Assembly: GCF_963678245.1 (NCBI RefSeq)
Contig: NZ_OY782767.1
Coordinates: 744,001 to 808,000, forward strand
Reading direction: 5' to 3'
Origin: an uncultured Sunxiuqinia sp.
Lineage (GTDB): Bacteria > Bacteroidota > Bacteroidia > Bacteroidales > Prolixibacteraceae
Length of the DNA stretch: 64,000 nt
Under the pieces are notes generated by a model. That model did not search any database. It was given only the letters and a program-made list of their open reading frames with translations, and was not told the DNA's origin. The position numbers were made by a program, and so were the translations under genes. Shown here in pieces: positions 1 to 11,561 of this stretch (the stretch's first letter is position 1; the number at the start of each line of letters is the position of its first letter).

Positions 1-1
1 T

Positions 2-955
2 TTCGATCAGTCGAAAGATGAGATGACCCAAGAGATCACCTCCAAGTTATTATCATCAGGATATTTCTTGCTCGATCAGAACTTACAAACGACCAATGAT
101 ATTGAAGCCATTCTCAAAAAGGGAAGAGTGAAGGAAGTTCTGATATTTGGTCGTGATTTCAGTCGTAAGCTGAAGCGGGAAGGAAAGGCTGATATTCAGA
201 TTATTGCCGATGCATCTGATCCAAACCTGGCCAAAATGTTGACTTCGTACACCACGGGCATTATTAACGATTATATTTTTAAGAAAATGGATGATTTGCA
301 CCTTCCCATGCAAATTGAGCCGGAAGTGCGCATGGTCTACAACGAAAATTTGCAATCTGTTTACATGTTTGTACCAGGCATTATGGCCATGATCCTGATG
401 TTGATCTCAGCAATGATGACTTCTATTTCCATCACCCGAGAAAAGGAACTCGGCACCATGGAGATTCTTCTGGTTTCGCCCTTACGACCGATTCAAATTA
501 TCCTTGGAAAAGTAACACCTTACTTGCTGTTGTCGATTATCAATGCCGTTTTGATTTTGGGGATTGGTCATTTTATTTTTGGTGTACCGATAAAAGGAAG
601 TTGGGTTCTACTGATGGGTGAAAGTGTGCTGTTTATCCTGATGGCACTGTGTGTGGGAATCATGATTTCGTCGCTGTCGAAAACACAAATGGTGGCTATG
701 TTTATTTCCGTCATCGCCTTGATGTTGCCGACTATCTTGCTGTCGGGCTTTATTTTTTCCATCGAGAATATGCCGCTGTCCTTACAAGTGGTTTCGCACA
801 TCATTCCGCCACGTTGGTTTATCGTCATCCTGCGTAATATTATGCTGAAAGGCGTGGGCATAGCTTATGTCTGGAAAGAAACACTGGTGCTGGTTTTTAT
901 GGCACTACTGTTTGTAACTATTGCGGTTAAGAAGTTTAAAACGAGATTGGAGTAG
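2..955 (+). CDS. ABC-2 type transporter permease (5' end outside window)
   Basis: Membrane subunit of an ABC exporter of the YhhJ/YbhR/YbhS type. The frame is open back to base 2, so the in-window ATG at 23 is internal and about 50-60 N-terminal residues (first membrane helix) are missing. What is present is the long extracytoplasmic loop, then five hydrophobic helices beginning near base 360, with the cytoplasmic segment TREKELGTMEILLVSPLRP that is typical of ABC-2 permeases. It ends with a short basic tail. A second permease of the same family starts 62 bp downstream, so the two probably form a heterodimer with an ATPase encoded upstream of the window. The substrate (drug, lipid or other) cannot be read from sequence. 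Confidence 0.9.
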   Translation, partial: FDQSKDEMTQEITSKLLSSGYFLLDQNLQTTNDIEAILKKGRVKEVLIFGRDFSRKLKREGKADIQIIADASDPNLAKMLTSYTTGIINDYIFKKMDDLHLPMQIEPEVRMVYNENLQSVYMFVPGIMAMILMLISAMMTSISITREKELGTMEILLVSPLRPIQIILGKVTPYLLLSIINAVLILGIGHFIFGVPIKGSWVLLMGESVLFILMALCVGIMISSLSKTQMVAMFISVIALMLPTILLSGFIFSIENMPLSLQVVSHIIPPRWFIVILRNIMLKGVGIAYVWKETLVLVFMALLFVTIAVKKFKTRLE

Positions 956-1017
956 AATGGAAAATAATAAAATTCAATGGAAAACGGAGGAAGAAGATAG
1001 TCTTCAATAGCCCTACT

Positions 1018-2136
1018 ATGAAAACAATAAAATACATACTTCAAAAGGAGTTTATTCAGGTTTTGCGGAATAAAACCATGTTGCGGATGATTATCATGCT
1101 GCCGTTGATGCAGATGCTGGTGCTGGTGTTTGCCGCAACCTACGATCTGAAGGACGTTGATGTTTATGTGGTCGATAAGGATCTGTCTGATGCCAGTCGC
1201 GGATTGGTTAACCATTTCGAGGCCTCGCCCTTCTTTAATATTCATGATGCATCATTCGATCTGGAAGATGGCATGAATCAACTCAAAAAGGAAGAATCGG
1301 ATTTTATTCTTGTTATACCACCTGATTTTGAGCGTTCACTGGTTCGGGATGATAAAGTTGGTGTACAGTTATTAATTAATGCGATTGACGGAAATAAGGC
1401 ATCGCTAATTTATCAGTACACCCGCAGTATTATTTCGGGCTACAACAAGGAAGTTATTATGAAATGGAAAAGCTTGCCCGAATTTAACCCACCCATGCGT
1501 GTTGAATTTTCCGATAGCTACTGGTTTAATCCCGAGCTGGATTACAAATGGTACATGGCTCCCGGAATTCTTTCGATATTGGTCACAATTATTGGCATGT
1601 TCCTGTCGGGGATGAACTTGGTACGTGAGAAGGAGATGGGAACCATTGAGCAGTTGAATGTTACGCCAATCAAAAAATGGCAGTTCATTGTTGGTAAGTT
1701 GTTGCCTTTCCTCGTTATTGCACTGCTCGATCTGGCTTTTGGCCTCGTGATTGCCCGAGTGGTTTTCAATTTACCGATTGAAGGAAGTCTGGTATTGCTG
1801 TTCGGTTTTGGAGCTCTTTACCTTGTTGGAGTACTCGGACTGGGGCTGTTTATTTCTACCGTAACCGAAACCCAGCAACAGGTCATGTTTATTACCTTCT
1901 TTTTTATGATGGTTTTTATTTTGATGGGGGGGGGATTTACACCAGTTGAAAGTATGCCACATTGGGCGCAGCAACTCAACCGGATCAATCCAATCTATTA
2001 TTTTATCCGCATCATGCGCATGGTTTGTCTGAAAGGTTCCGGTTTTGGAGACTTGCTTCAAGAATTTGTTTCGCTTACCGTAATTGGAATTTCGTTCCTG
2101 AGTTTGGCGATTTGGCGCTACCGGAAAATAAGCTAA
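1018..2136 (+). CDS. ABC-2 type transporter permease
   Basis: Second permease of the exporter, 372 aa, full length for the family. Helix 1 lies at about residues 20-42, followed by a roughly 130-residue extracytoplasmic domain, then five helices from residue 180. The cytoplasmic signature REKEMGTIEQLNVTPI corresponds to the one in the preceding gene. It is co-directional and close behind that gene (62 bp), so the two are probably one operon and the two halves of one transporter. The gene ends at an inverted-repeat region shared with the convergent DUF493 gene. Family assignment is firm; substrate is unknown. Confidence 0.92.
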   Translation: MKTIKYILQKEFIQVLRNKTMLRMIIMLPLMQMLVLVFAATYDLKDVDVYVVDKDLSDASRGLVNHFEASPFFNIHDASFDLEDGMNQLKKEESDFILVIPPDFERSLVRDDKVGVQLLINAIDGNKASLIYQYTRSIISGYNKEVIMKWKSLPEFNPPMRVEFSDSYWFNPELDYKWYMAPGILSILVTIIGMFLSGMNLVREKEMGTIEQLNVTPIKKWQFIVGKLLPFLVIALLDLAFGLVIARVVFNLPIEGSLVLLFGFGALYLVGVLGLGLFISTVTETQQQVMFITFFFMMVFILMGGGFTPVESMPHWAQQLNRINPIYYFIRIMRMVCLKGSGFGDLLQEFVSLTVIGISFLSLAIWRYRKIS

Positions 2137-2155
2137 GGAATTTTTTGGTTTTGTC

Positions 2156-2231
2156 TTTTATAGTGATCTGTAAGCAGTTTATCGTTGCTAGTTTTAATTG
2201 GCAGAGGCAATCAAAACTATCCACTATAAAA
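2156..2231. terminator. nested inverted repeats between convergent genes (bidirectional terminator candidate)
   Basis: Two nested inverted repeats: an outer perfect 10-bp pair (2156-2165 and 2222-2231, TTTTATAGTG/CACTATAAAA) and an inner 11-bp pair with one mismatch (2190-2200 and 2208-2218, 7-nt loop). They separate the permease operon from the convergent DUF493 gene, whose stop codon lies inside the outer right arm. The inner hairpin is the more likely terminator; it has no long U-run. Confidence 0.5.
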
Positions 2232-2496
2232 TAATGACCCCTTCAATTTCATTCACCTTTTCAGTAATCCGTATGATTTGGTCAGCGTTTTCCATTTCGA
2301 CAATGCAGGTAATGGCAACATGCTTTAAGTTGGCCGTGTGTTTATAGGTTATTTCCCCATTGTTGGGCAATAGTGCTGTAATCTCGTCTACTTTGCCGCC
2401 ATTGTTTGGTGTAATAAACTTAAACATGTATTTCAATGGCCATGTCTCGGTCTCCATGAGACGATAACGTAAATTTTTAAACTTATCTATTTTCAT
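2224..2496 (-). CDS. DUF493 (YbeD-like) small protein
   Basis: 90-aa ACT-like fold protein of the DUF493/YbeD family, known as a small predicted regulatory protein without an established activity in Bacteroidota. The sequence shows the typical alternation: N-terminal LMETETWPLKYMFKFI, a middle strand HVAITCIVEMENADQI and a terminal EIEGVIIL strand. Length matches the family. It is transcribed divergently from katG across a 374-bp spacer and convergently with the ABC permease. No partner is evident from context. Confidence 0.85.
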   Translation of the reverse strand: MKIDKFKNLRYRLMETETWPLKYMFKFITPNNGGKVDEITALLPNNGEITYKHTANLKHVAITCIVEMENADQIIRITEKVNEIEGVIIL

Positions 2497-5108
<2,612 letters not shown>

Positions 5109-5137
5109 ATTTAATATTATTAGAATGGACTAGCGAA

Positions 5138-5173
5138 TAAACTACCTCGTTAACTTTGTTGTGAGGTAGTTTA
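5138..5173 (+). terminator. katG terminator
   Basis: Perfect 11-bp inverted repeat TAAACTACCTC / GAGGTAGTTTA (5138-5148 and 5163-5173) with a 14-nt loop, starting 30 bp after the katG stop codon. No extended U-tract follows. Confidence 0.65.
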
Positions 5174-5720
5174 ATACAGCATTGGGCGAAGTTCAATTAT
5201 TCATCAATCAGAATATGCCTGTGCATGTCCTCTGGTAGTTCCCGTGGATCGAGTATGTTGAATTTCACTGACTTTTAAGTTTGACAACAAAGAGGCTTTT
5301 TCAAGAACCGGATAAAATGGATATTTATACAAAAAAAAGGGTTATCACCGTCGTGATAACCCATTGTCCATAATTTAGTTTAGTTAGACCAGAAAATAAA
5401 TATTGGTTTAAAAAGAGAAAAGGTATCGATAATTATTTCATTATAAAGCGTTTGTTTTTCAAAAGCTCTGCTAATATAGTGCATATTTTTATCCAATATT
5501 AAAAAAACCTTAAAAAATCTTAATGAATAGAAATAACACTGCTTTTGTATAATTGTAAATAATTGTTAATCAGTGTTTAGAAAATCAAGATATGTTATAG
5601 AATATGTTCGAATTTAATAGGACTTTATTCGAAAATCCTTCAAATTGATAGTTACATTTCGTAATCTATCACCTTTCATAAAGATATAGACATCTGTTAT
5701 TCTTATTAGTTGTTATTTTT
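5174..5720. other. long non-coding spacer before trhO
   Basis: About 550 bp with no protein-like ORF on either strand, very AT-rich (runs such as TTAAAAAAACC around 5500-5520). It contains the leftward terminator at 5331-5362 and, at its end, the trhO promoter. A leftward small RNA or an antisense leader is the simplest explanation for the terminator. Confidence 0.5.
5331..5362 (-). terminator. strong leftward intrinsic terminator with no upstream gene
   Basis: A perfect 10-bp stem, GGGTTATCAC / GTGATAACCC (5339-5348 and 5353-5362) with a 4-nt loop. On the minus strand it is followed directly by eight T (A8 at 5331-5338), the canonical intrinsic terminator layout. On the plus strand there is no U-run. 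No minus-strand gene lies to its right before the plus-strand trhO, so it implies an unannotated leftward RNA. Confidence 0.8.
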
Positions 5721-5728
5721 TATCTTTG
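5721..5728 (+). promoter_or_regulatory. -7 promoter element of trhO
   Basis: TATCTTTG matches the Bacteroidota -7 consensus TAnnTTTG exactly and ends only 15 bp before the trhO ATG at 5744, so the expected transcript has a leader of roughly ten nucleotides or less. No clear TTG at the usual 19-21 bp distance. Confidence 0.65.
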
Positions 5729-5743
5729 CACAAAAATATTACG

Positions 5744-6796
5744 ATGCAGTTGTACAACCGAGTGAGCAAGGATGAGCTAAAGAAAAGCCTCATGTGTGAG
5801 ACTTTTAAGCGTGAAACAATATCTTTCTACCGATATGTAAATTTGAATGAGCCCAATGAATTTCGAGATTCTCTTTACGCAAAGTGGTTCGAATTAAATT
5901 GCTTTGGCCGAATCTATGTCGCACGAGAAGGCATAAATGCTCAAATGAGTGTTCCAGAGCAGAATCTGGCAACCTTTCTGAAACAACTGGATGAAATGCC
6001 GGAATTAAAAGATATGCCAATCAAATATGCTATTGAAGATGATGGCAAATCATTTTACAAACTGACCATAAAAGTACGTCCTAAAATTGTTGCCGATGGA
6101 TTAAATGATAATGCATTTGACGTTACCAACGTTGGGAATCACTTATCAGCAGCAGAATTTCACGATTTGGTCGATATTCCTGAAACTTTGGTGATTGATA
6201 TGCGCAACCACTATGAAAGTGAAATCGGTCATTTCAAAGGTGCCATTTGTCCTGAAGCTGATACTTTTCGCGAAGAAATTAAAATGGTGGTTGATGATCT
6301 AAAAGATCAGAAAGACCGTAAAATACTACTTTACTGTACCGGGGGAATACGTTGCGAAAAAGCCAGCGCTTATTTGAAGCATCACGGATTTATGGATGTC
6401 AACCAACTGTATGGAGGTATTATTGAATATGCGCAACAAATAAAACAATTGAAACTGGACTCTAAATTTGTTGGAAAAAATTTCGTTTTCGATCAGCGAT
6501 TGGGCGAAACAGTTAACGGTGAAGTTATTTCGCACTGCCACCAGTGTGGACAACGATGCGATACACATACCAATTGTGCGAACGATTTATGTCACATTCT
6601 TTTTATTCAATGTAAAGAATGCGCAGAACAATACGATGGATGCTGTACCGCCGAATGCAAAACGGTACTCCATGCGCCCGAGGAAGATCGGCTGTTGTAT
6701 ATTCAGGATTTCAAGCGTAAATTTGGCAACCGAAAAAGTTTCAGAAAAGGAATAGACAACAAACTGAAGATTGATAAACGGGAATTAGAAGTTTAA
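5744..6796 (+). CDS. trhO: tRNA uridine(34) hydroxylase TrhO (rhodanese family)
   Basis: Oxygen-dependent hydroxylase that makes 5-hydroxyuridine at the wobble position of tRNAs (YceA/TrhO family). 350 aa from the ATG at 5744; a TTG seven codons upstream falls inside the promoter -7 element and is rejected. N-terminal acylphosphatase-like part (residues 1-115, [16 protein letters not shown]), then a rhodanese domain with active-site loop [11 protein letters not shown] (Cys198, Cys204), then a Cys-rich C-terminal extension (about 265-315, [14 protein letters not shown] and further pairs) that looks metal-binding and is usual in the family. Followed by a dihydrouridine synthase 1 bp after the stop codon, so the two tRNA-modification genes form an operon. 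Confidence 0.95.
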   Translation: MQLYNRVSKDELKKSLMCETFKRETISFYRYVNLNEPNEFRDSLYAKWFELNCFGRIYVAREGINAQMSVPEQNLATFLKQLDEMPELKDMPIKYAIEDDGKSFYKLTIKVRPKIVADGLNDNAFDVTNVGNHLSAAEFHDLVDIPETLVIDMRNHYESEIGHFKGAICPEADTFREEIKMVVDDLKDQKDRKILLYCTGGIRCEKASAYLKHHGFMDVNQLYGGIIEYAQQIKQLKLDSKFVGKNFVFDQRLGETVNGEVISHCHQCGQRCDTHTNCANDLCHILFIQCKECAEQYDGCCTAECKTVLHAPEEDRLLYIQDFKRKFGNRKSFRKGIDNKLKIDKRELEV

Positions 6797-6797
6797 G

Positions 6798-7805
6798 ATG
6801 AGTGATTTTTGGACGGAAATAGCAACACCAATAATGGCATTGGCTCCTATGGAAGATGTTACTGACACTTCTTTTCGTGAGCTGGTGGCTAAAATATCAG
6901 AACCCGGATGTTTGCACTTGCTGTTTACTGAGTTTACAGCAGTTGACGGAATGAATCATCCGGTAGGCAAGAAGCGGGTGTCAGAACGGTTGATTGTAAG
7001 CGAGTCAGAACGTCGATTACTTAAAGAGAAAGGTATTAGGTTGATTGCTCAAATTTGGGGCAATAAGCCGGAGGTATTTCATCGGATTACTCGTGAGATT
7101 ACCGAAGAGTACGATTTTGACGGAGTTGATATCAATATGGGGTGTCCTGTGAAAAACGTGGTAAAGCAAGGTTCGTGCAGTGCGTTGATTGATCAGCCAA
7201 AACTAGCTCAGGAGATTATAATAGCTTCGAAAGAGGCCACTCATTTACCAGTCTCAGTAAAAACGAGAACCGGAATCCGGCAGCATGAAACGGAGCGATG
7301 GATGACTCAGCTGCTTGAAACAAAACCGGCTGCCATTACGCTGCACGGTCGTATTCAGAAACAACAGTCGGATGGTGAAGCCGATTGGAATGAAATTGCC
7401 AAAGCTGTTGCTATCAGAAATGAGCTGAACCCGTCAATTCCTATTTTAGGAAATGGTGATATTCTGTCGTATGCTCAATCAGTCGAGTATTGTAACAAAT
7501 ACGGGGTTGACGGAGTAATGATCGGGCGTGGCATTTTTCACGACCCCTGGTTTTTCAATTCGGCAAAAAAATTAGCCGGAAAAGAAGAAAAACTGGAGCA
7601 GCTGGTAAATCACACCAAGCTATTTGAACGAAATTGGGGAGGCGTTAAGAATTTCAATATTTTAAAACGCTTTTATAAAATATATGCCAGTGGGTTTGAG
7701 GGGGCAGCGCAGCTAAGAGCAAGATTAATGGGCGCCAACTCATATGACGATGTATATCAAATAGTCGGCACCCATTCTCAGTTTGTCGGTAGCACAGAGT
7801 ATTAA
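6798..7805 (+). CDS. tRNA-dihydrouridine synthase
   Basis: FMN- and NADPH-dependent reduction of uridine to dihydrouridine in tRNA. 335-aa TIM-barrel. Motifs seen: N-terminal MALAPMEDVTDTSFREL, the substrate-loop DINMGCPVKNVVKQG with catalytic Cys127 (GSCSALI), KTRTG, and the phosphate-binding GNGDI and GVMIGRGIF near the C-terminus. Which Dus subfamily (position modified) cannot be decided by eye. Starts 1 bp after trhO; its stop codon overlaps by 4 bp the stop of the convergent NifX-like gene. Confidence 0.93.
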   Translation: MSDFWTEIATPIMALAPMEDVTDTSFRELVAKISEPGCLHLLFTEFTAVDGMNHPVGKKRVSERLIVSESERRLLKEKGIRLIAQIWGNKPEVFHRITREITEEYDFDGVDINMGCPVKNVVKQGSCSALIDQPKLAQEIIIASKEATHLPVSVKTRTGIRQHETERWMTQLLETKPAAITLHGRIQKQQSDGEADWNEIAKAVAIRNELNPSIPILGNGDILSYAQSVEYCNKYGVDGVMIGRGIFHDPWFFNSAKKLAGKEEKLEQLVNHTKLFERNWGGVKNFNILKRFYKIYASGFEGAAQLRARLMGANSYDDVYQIVGTHSQFVGSTEY

Positions 7806-8161
7806 TTTTCGCAATCGTGATGATCGGTACAGATGGGAATATCCAAAAAGAAATTGTTGTTTTTCCAGTTTTCAATAGCTTCTTCAACCGATCCCTTGAA
7901 TCCCGCTAATACTTGAATATTTTGACCTTTTAATTTATTGATGGCACCTTGTCCAATTCCTCCGGCTAAAAGGATACTCACACCAGCTTTTGCTAAATCT
8001 TCGGCTAAGTTGGTTTTGCAACCACAGGTTTTAGACGATTCCATATTTGTTCTCGAAACTACTCTTTTTGAACTGTCTACCTGGATGATAGTAAAGAAAT
8101 CACAGTGTCCGAAATGATCATCAACCTTGTTGTCTTTTGTTGGTATTGCAATTATGTTCAT
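7802..8161 (-). CDS. NifX/NafY-like (dinitrogenase iron-molybdenum cofactor) domain protein
   Basis: 119-aa stand-alone Nitro_FeMo-Co domain. The ATG at 8161 is chosen because the protein then begins MNIIAIPTKDNKVDDHFGHC, the conserved start of this family; the longer frame upstream adds an unrelated tail. Seen: the HFGHCDFF loop, CGCKTNLAEDLAKAGVSILLAGGIG core and a C-terminal CTDHHDCEN tail rich in possible metal ligands. In organisms without nitrogenase such proteins are thought to bind iron-sulfur or other metal clusters; no nif gene is present here, so a nitrogenase role is not implied. A minus-strand TATATTTG element (8186-8193) lies 25 bp upstream. Confidence 0.85.
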   Translation of the reverse strand: MNIIAIPTKDNKVDDHFGHCDFFTIIQVDSSKRVVSRTNMESSKTCGCKTNLAEDLAKAGVSILLAGGIGQGAINKLKGQNIQVLAGFKGSVEEAIENWKNNNFFLDIPICTDHHDCEN

Positions 8162-8324
8162 TGTTTTGATATTTAAATTACAATACAAATATAACGAACA
8201 AATGATCATATTGGGATGAGTTGAGAACAAAAAAAATAAAATCGTATCATTTCTTAACAGAAACGGTATGAAATAGCGTTAAAAAGAATACAATCATTCG
8301 TATGAACTCCAATAGGTTTGTGTG

Positions 8325-8681
8325 CTATTTTTCTTCCGGATCGAAATTTAATGATACCGAATTCACGCAATGTCTGGTATTTTTATCGGTTAATCCTTCG
8401 CCAACAAAAACATGCCCTAAATGACCACCACAATTGGCACAGGTAATTTCTGTTCGTCGGCCATCAGCATCTGTAGTTCGTTTTACCGCACCTTCAATTT
8501 CATCGTCAAAACTTGGCCAGCCACAGCCGGAATCAAATTTGTCGGATGACCGATAGAGTGGGGCATTACAACGTTTACAGTGGTATGTTCCTTTTGCTTT
8601 ATTCTGATAATACTTGCCGGAAAATGCCGGCTCAGTTCCTTTATTCAGAATAACATATTCTTCAAATTGATCTAATTTCAT
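8325..8681 (-). CDS. msrB: peptide-methionine (R)-S-oxide reductase MsrB
   Basis: Repairs methionine-R-sulfoxide in proteins with thioredoxin as reductant. 118 aa, single domain. Zinc-binding pairs Cys35/Cys38 (HCKRC) and Cys81/Cys84 (CANC), the SGCGWPSF motif with Cys53 as likely resolving residue, and catalytic Cys105 in RHCVNSVSL. Not fused to MsrA and without signal peptide, hence cytoplasmic. Flanked by short spacers; no operon partner. Confidence 0.97.
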   Translation of the reverse strand: MKLDQFEEYVILNKGTEPAFSGKYYQNKAKGTYHCKRCNAPLYRSSDKFDSGCGWPSFDDEIEGAVKRTTDADGRRTEITCANCGGHLGHVFVGEGLTDKNTRHCVNSVSLNFDPEEK

Positions 8682-8796
8682 GGCTTCTTAATTTTAATTG
8701 TTCCTCATCATTAAATGCCTGTATTTTTAAAGACAACCAGTAGGGAGATTTGTTTGAAAAGAACTGTATCTTGCGAACGTTAATATTTCAGAAATC

Positions 8797-9486
8797 ATGG
8801 ACATACCAACTATATATAAAGATGAACATTTGATTGTGGTTAACAAGCCGGTTGACCTGCCAGTGCATAAAAACGACTTCATGCCTAATGATGCTCCGTA
8901 TTTGACAAAATTGATTGGCAATGAGTATGATCAATGGGTGCACAATGTTCATCGACTGGACTCCAAAACTTCGGGAGTGATTGTGTTAGCTTTTTCAAAA
9001 GAAGTAGCCCACGAACTTGCCCTTCAGTTCGAGCGAAAGGAAGTTGATAAACAATATGCAGCCATTGTATTGGGCGAACTTTCTGAAGAAGGCATATTTG
9101 ACGAAAAAGTTGTTGTGAAAAAGAAAAGCAAGTTTAAAAAGAATGCCCTGACTCTATACAAAAGAAAACGACTCGTTCAAACAAACATATCGTATAAAGA
9201 GCATACCAATGTTTGCCTGAGCTTGGCTCAGGTTTTCCCGGAAACCGGACGTTGGCATCAGATTCGCCAGCACTTTGCCAAAAACAGACACGACATTGTT
9301 GGCGATTCACATCATGGCGACTTTACCCTAAATAAACTGATAACAGCCGAATGGGGATTTAGACGGTTGATGTTGCATGCATCAAAACTATCTTTCACGC
9401 ATCCGGTAAGTGGGGAGCGACTAACCTTTGAAGCAGAATTACCCAAAGACTTTGACCAATTGCTGCAAGCTGTTGCTGCTAAATAG
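8797..9486 (+). CDS. RluA-family RNA pseudouridine synthase (TruC-like)
   Basis: Isomerises uridine to pseudouridine in RNA. 229 aa with no S4 domain, as in TruC (tRNA U65) and short RluA enzymes. Start of domain IYKDEHLIVVNKPVDLPVH, catalytic Asp55 in VHRLDSKTSGVIVLA, GRWHQIRQH motif and the C-terminal LMLHASKLSFTHPVSG. TruC is the best guess for target, but RluC/RluA-type rRNA targets are not excluded. Its last 8 bp overlap the convergent hemolysin III gene. Confidence 0.92.
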   Translation: MDIPTIYKDEHLIVVNKPVDLPVHKNDFMPNDAPYLTKLIGNEYDQWVHNVHRLDSKTSGVIVLAFSKEVAHELALQFERKEVDKQYAAIVLGELSEEGIFDEKVVVKKKSKFKKNALTLYKRKRLVQTNISYKEHTNVCLSLAQVFPETGRWHQIRQHFAKNRHDIVGDSHHGDFTLNKLITAEWGFRRLMLHASKLSFTHPVSGERLTFEAELPKDFDQLLQAVAAK

Positions 9487-10120
9487 GCAGTAAGTACAAA
9501 AACGCAAAAAAGTGGCAAACTGATCCGCCCAAAATGAATAGGTGAAAAACCAAATGAAAAAATGGCACTTTAGGAAATAGATAAAACACTGCACCGACAG
9601 TGTAACTTAGTCCTCCAGCCAACAAAAACCAGAGTGAAGTATTGGGTACTCGCTGGATGACAGGCACAATCGCCAATACAATCAGCCATCCCATGGCGAT
9701 GTATAGCCAGGCCGAAAGGTTTCGCCACTTGGAACGGTAAAACCAAACTTTGAAGACAATGCCGGCAATGGCGAGTGTCCAGATCAAGCCAAAAATACTC
9801 CACCCAATCCACCCTCGAAGTGAAATTAAGGAGATGGGTGTGTAAGAGCCAGCAATTAAGATATAGATGGCCGAGTGGTCGAACTTATTTAATTTGATTT
9901 TTAAACGAGGTTTTTTAGCACTGTGATAAAGGGTAGAGGCCAGATAAAGAATAATCATACTCACCCCAAATACGGCAAAGCTTACAATGTGCCAGACATT
10001 TCCATAAATAGCACCAAATACGGTTAAAAGCGTCACTCCGGCAACCGCCAAGGCAATGCCAATTCCATGAGAAATGGTGTTTGCTATTTCTTCTGCGCGT
10101 ACTAATTTTTTACTTTTCAA
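9479..10120 (-). CDS. hemolysin III / TrhA family membrane protein
   Basis: 213-aa PAQR-type integral membrane protein (YqfA/TrhA/HlyIII). Seven predicted helices and the family's polar ligands are visible: EEIANTISHGIG with Glu and His near the N-terminus, STLYHS in helix 3, DHSAIYILIAGSYTP, and a final HLVFHLFILGGSVCHFFAF. The His and Asp residues are the zinc-site ligands known from PAQR receptors. Bacterial members are linked to membrane-fluidity or energy homeostasis; haemolysis is a historic name. Convergent overlap (8 bp) with the pseudouridine synthase. Confidence 0.93.
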   Translation of the reverse strand: MKSKKLVRAEEIANTISHGIGIALAVAGVTLLTVFGAIYGNVWHIVSFAVFGVSMIILYLASTLYHSAKKPRLKIKLNKFDHSAIYILIAGSYTPISLISLRGWIGWSIFGLIWTLAIAGIVFKVWFYRSKWRNLSAWLYIAMGWLIVLAIVPVIQRVPNTSLWFLLAGGLSYTVGAVFYLFPKVPFFHLVFHLFILGGSVCHFFAFLYLLPI

Positions 10121-10183
10121 TGTGTGTGTTTTAAAACGGCGAAGTTACAAGATATTTTGCCGCACCTCGAAAAAAAATGAAAC

Positions 10184-11554
10184 TTATTTGATTGGTAATT
10201 GCATTCCAAAAGTAGATCCAATACCCGGTTCTGACTCCATGAAAACTTCACCTCCCATAAGCTGCGCTAAGTTTTTTGAAATTGCTAATCCAAGGCCGGT
10301 TCCTCCGTATAATTTAACCAGATCTTGATTTGCTTGATGGAATCGCTTGAATACTTTATGATGAAATTCTTTTGGGATTCCGATACCGGTATCTTTCACA
10401 TGAAAATAAAGCATCTGATCTTTTAGCTTGGTCCGAATTTCGATGCTCCCAATGTCTGTGAATTTGATAGCATTGCTTATGAAATTGCTTAAAACTTGTT
10501 TGGTACGTACATAATCTATTGACGCTTCGAACTTGTCCGGAAGTTCATTGTAGATATGAAAAGTCAGAGATTTATTTTCAACCTCAGGTTTAAACGTTTG
10601 CATAATTTCCTCCAATATGTGTTCGATAACAAACAGTTTTTTCGTAATAACTATTTGTCCTGATTCAATTTTCGAAATATCCAGAACGTCGTTGATCAAT
10701 GCTAATAGCTGTTTTCCTGATTTCAATACCATATTTAAATAAACCCTTCTCATGTCCTCAGAAAGTCCCTCGTCCTGAAGAAGTTCGGAGAAACCGAGAA
10801 TACTATTCATCGGAGTCCGGATTTCATGGCTCATGTTGGCTAAAAATGCCGATTTCAACTGGTCACTCTCTTCCGCCTTTATTTTGGATTTGTTTAATTC
10901 TTCGTTCGTTTGGTTTAGTTGGTTATTTATTTCCGTTAGTTTTAAGTTCAAATGAGAAAGCTCAATGTTTTGTCGGCTTAATTTCTCACGGCTTTCCTTC
11001 AATTGCCGGGCATTCTTAGAGCGTTTTTCAATTTCCTTTTTCAATGCTGAATTTGCCGTTACAAGGTCTGCCGTTCGTTCTAAAACTCTCTCTTCCAAAA
11101 CCAAGTTGGCATTTCTCAATTGTTCTTCTTTTGCAATAAGCTTATCTTGATTTCTTTTACTTTCTAAAATAAGTTCAGTGAGCTGTGTTTGGTCTTCAAT
11201 GCAAAAAATGGCATAAGGTTCTTGTGAATCTTCCATAGGAAGAAAATTGACCGTTGTGTGGAGGTATCTATCAATCTTTTTTTCACCCGCATAAAGATTT
11301 CGATGTAGGTGTGATGAGAAAATAGCCGTTGTACCAAATTTCAGGACTGTATTGATTTGGTGTTGGTAGATAAACTGAATAAATGATGGAAAAATTTCAT
11401 CCAGCTTTTTGGCATAAACATCTTCTAAATCATAGCCGGTCCAATCTTTCATTGTTTTATTCCAAAAAACTACTTTTTGATTTTTATCAACAATGAATAT
11501 GCCGTTGAATATATAATTAAATGTATCAAAATTTAAAAGCTTTTTACGAGTCAT
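10184..11554 (-). CDS. cytoplasmic PAS sensor histidine kinase
   Basis: 456 aa, no membrane helix. An N-terminal PAS domain (about 10-125, FNGIFIVDKNQKVVFWNKTM) is followed by a long coiled coil (about 125-235), HisKA with phospho-acceptor His243 (FLANMSHEIRTPMNSILGF), and HATPase_c with N box (FISNAIKFTD, Asn361), DTGIGIP and GGTGLGL boxes. There is no receiver domain. It is the third gene of a cassette: the CheC-type phosphatase ends 7 bp upstream and a single-domain response regulator precedes that, so the three probably act on one phosphoryl circuit. The signal sensed by the PAS domain is unknown. Confidence 0.93.
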   Translation of the reverse strand: MTRKKLLNFDTFNYIFNGIFIVDKNQKVVFWNKTMKDWTGYDLEDVYAKKLDEIFPSFIQFIYQHQINTVLKFGTTAIFSSHLHRNLYAGEKKIDRYLHTTVNFLPMEDSQEPYAIFCIEDQTQLTELILESKRNQDKLIAKEEQLRNANLVLEERVLERTADLVTANSALKKEIEKRSKNARQLKESREKLSRQNIELSHLNLKLTEINNQLNQTNEELNKSKIKAEESDQLKSAFLANMSHEIRTPMNSILGFSELLQDEGLSEDMRRVYLNMVLKSGKQLLALINDVLDISKIESGQIVITKKLFVIEHILEEIMQTFKPEVENKSLTFHIYNELPDKFEASIDYVRTKQVLSNFISNAIKFTDIGSIEIRTKLKDQMLYFHVKDTGIGIPKEFHHKVFKRFHQANQDLVKLYGGTGLGLAISKNLAQLMGGEVFMESEPGIGSTFGMQLPIK

Positions 11555-11561
11555 TTAGCTT

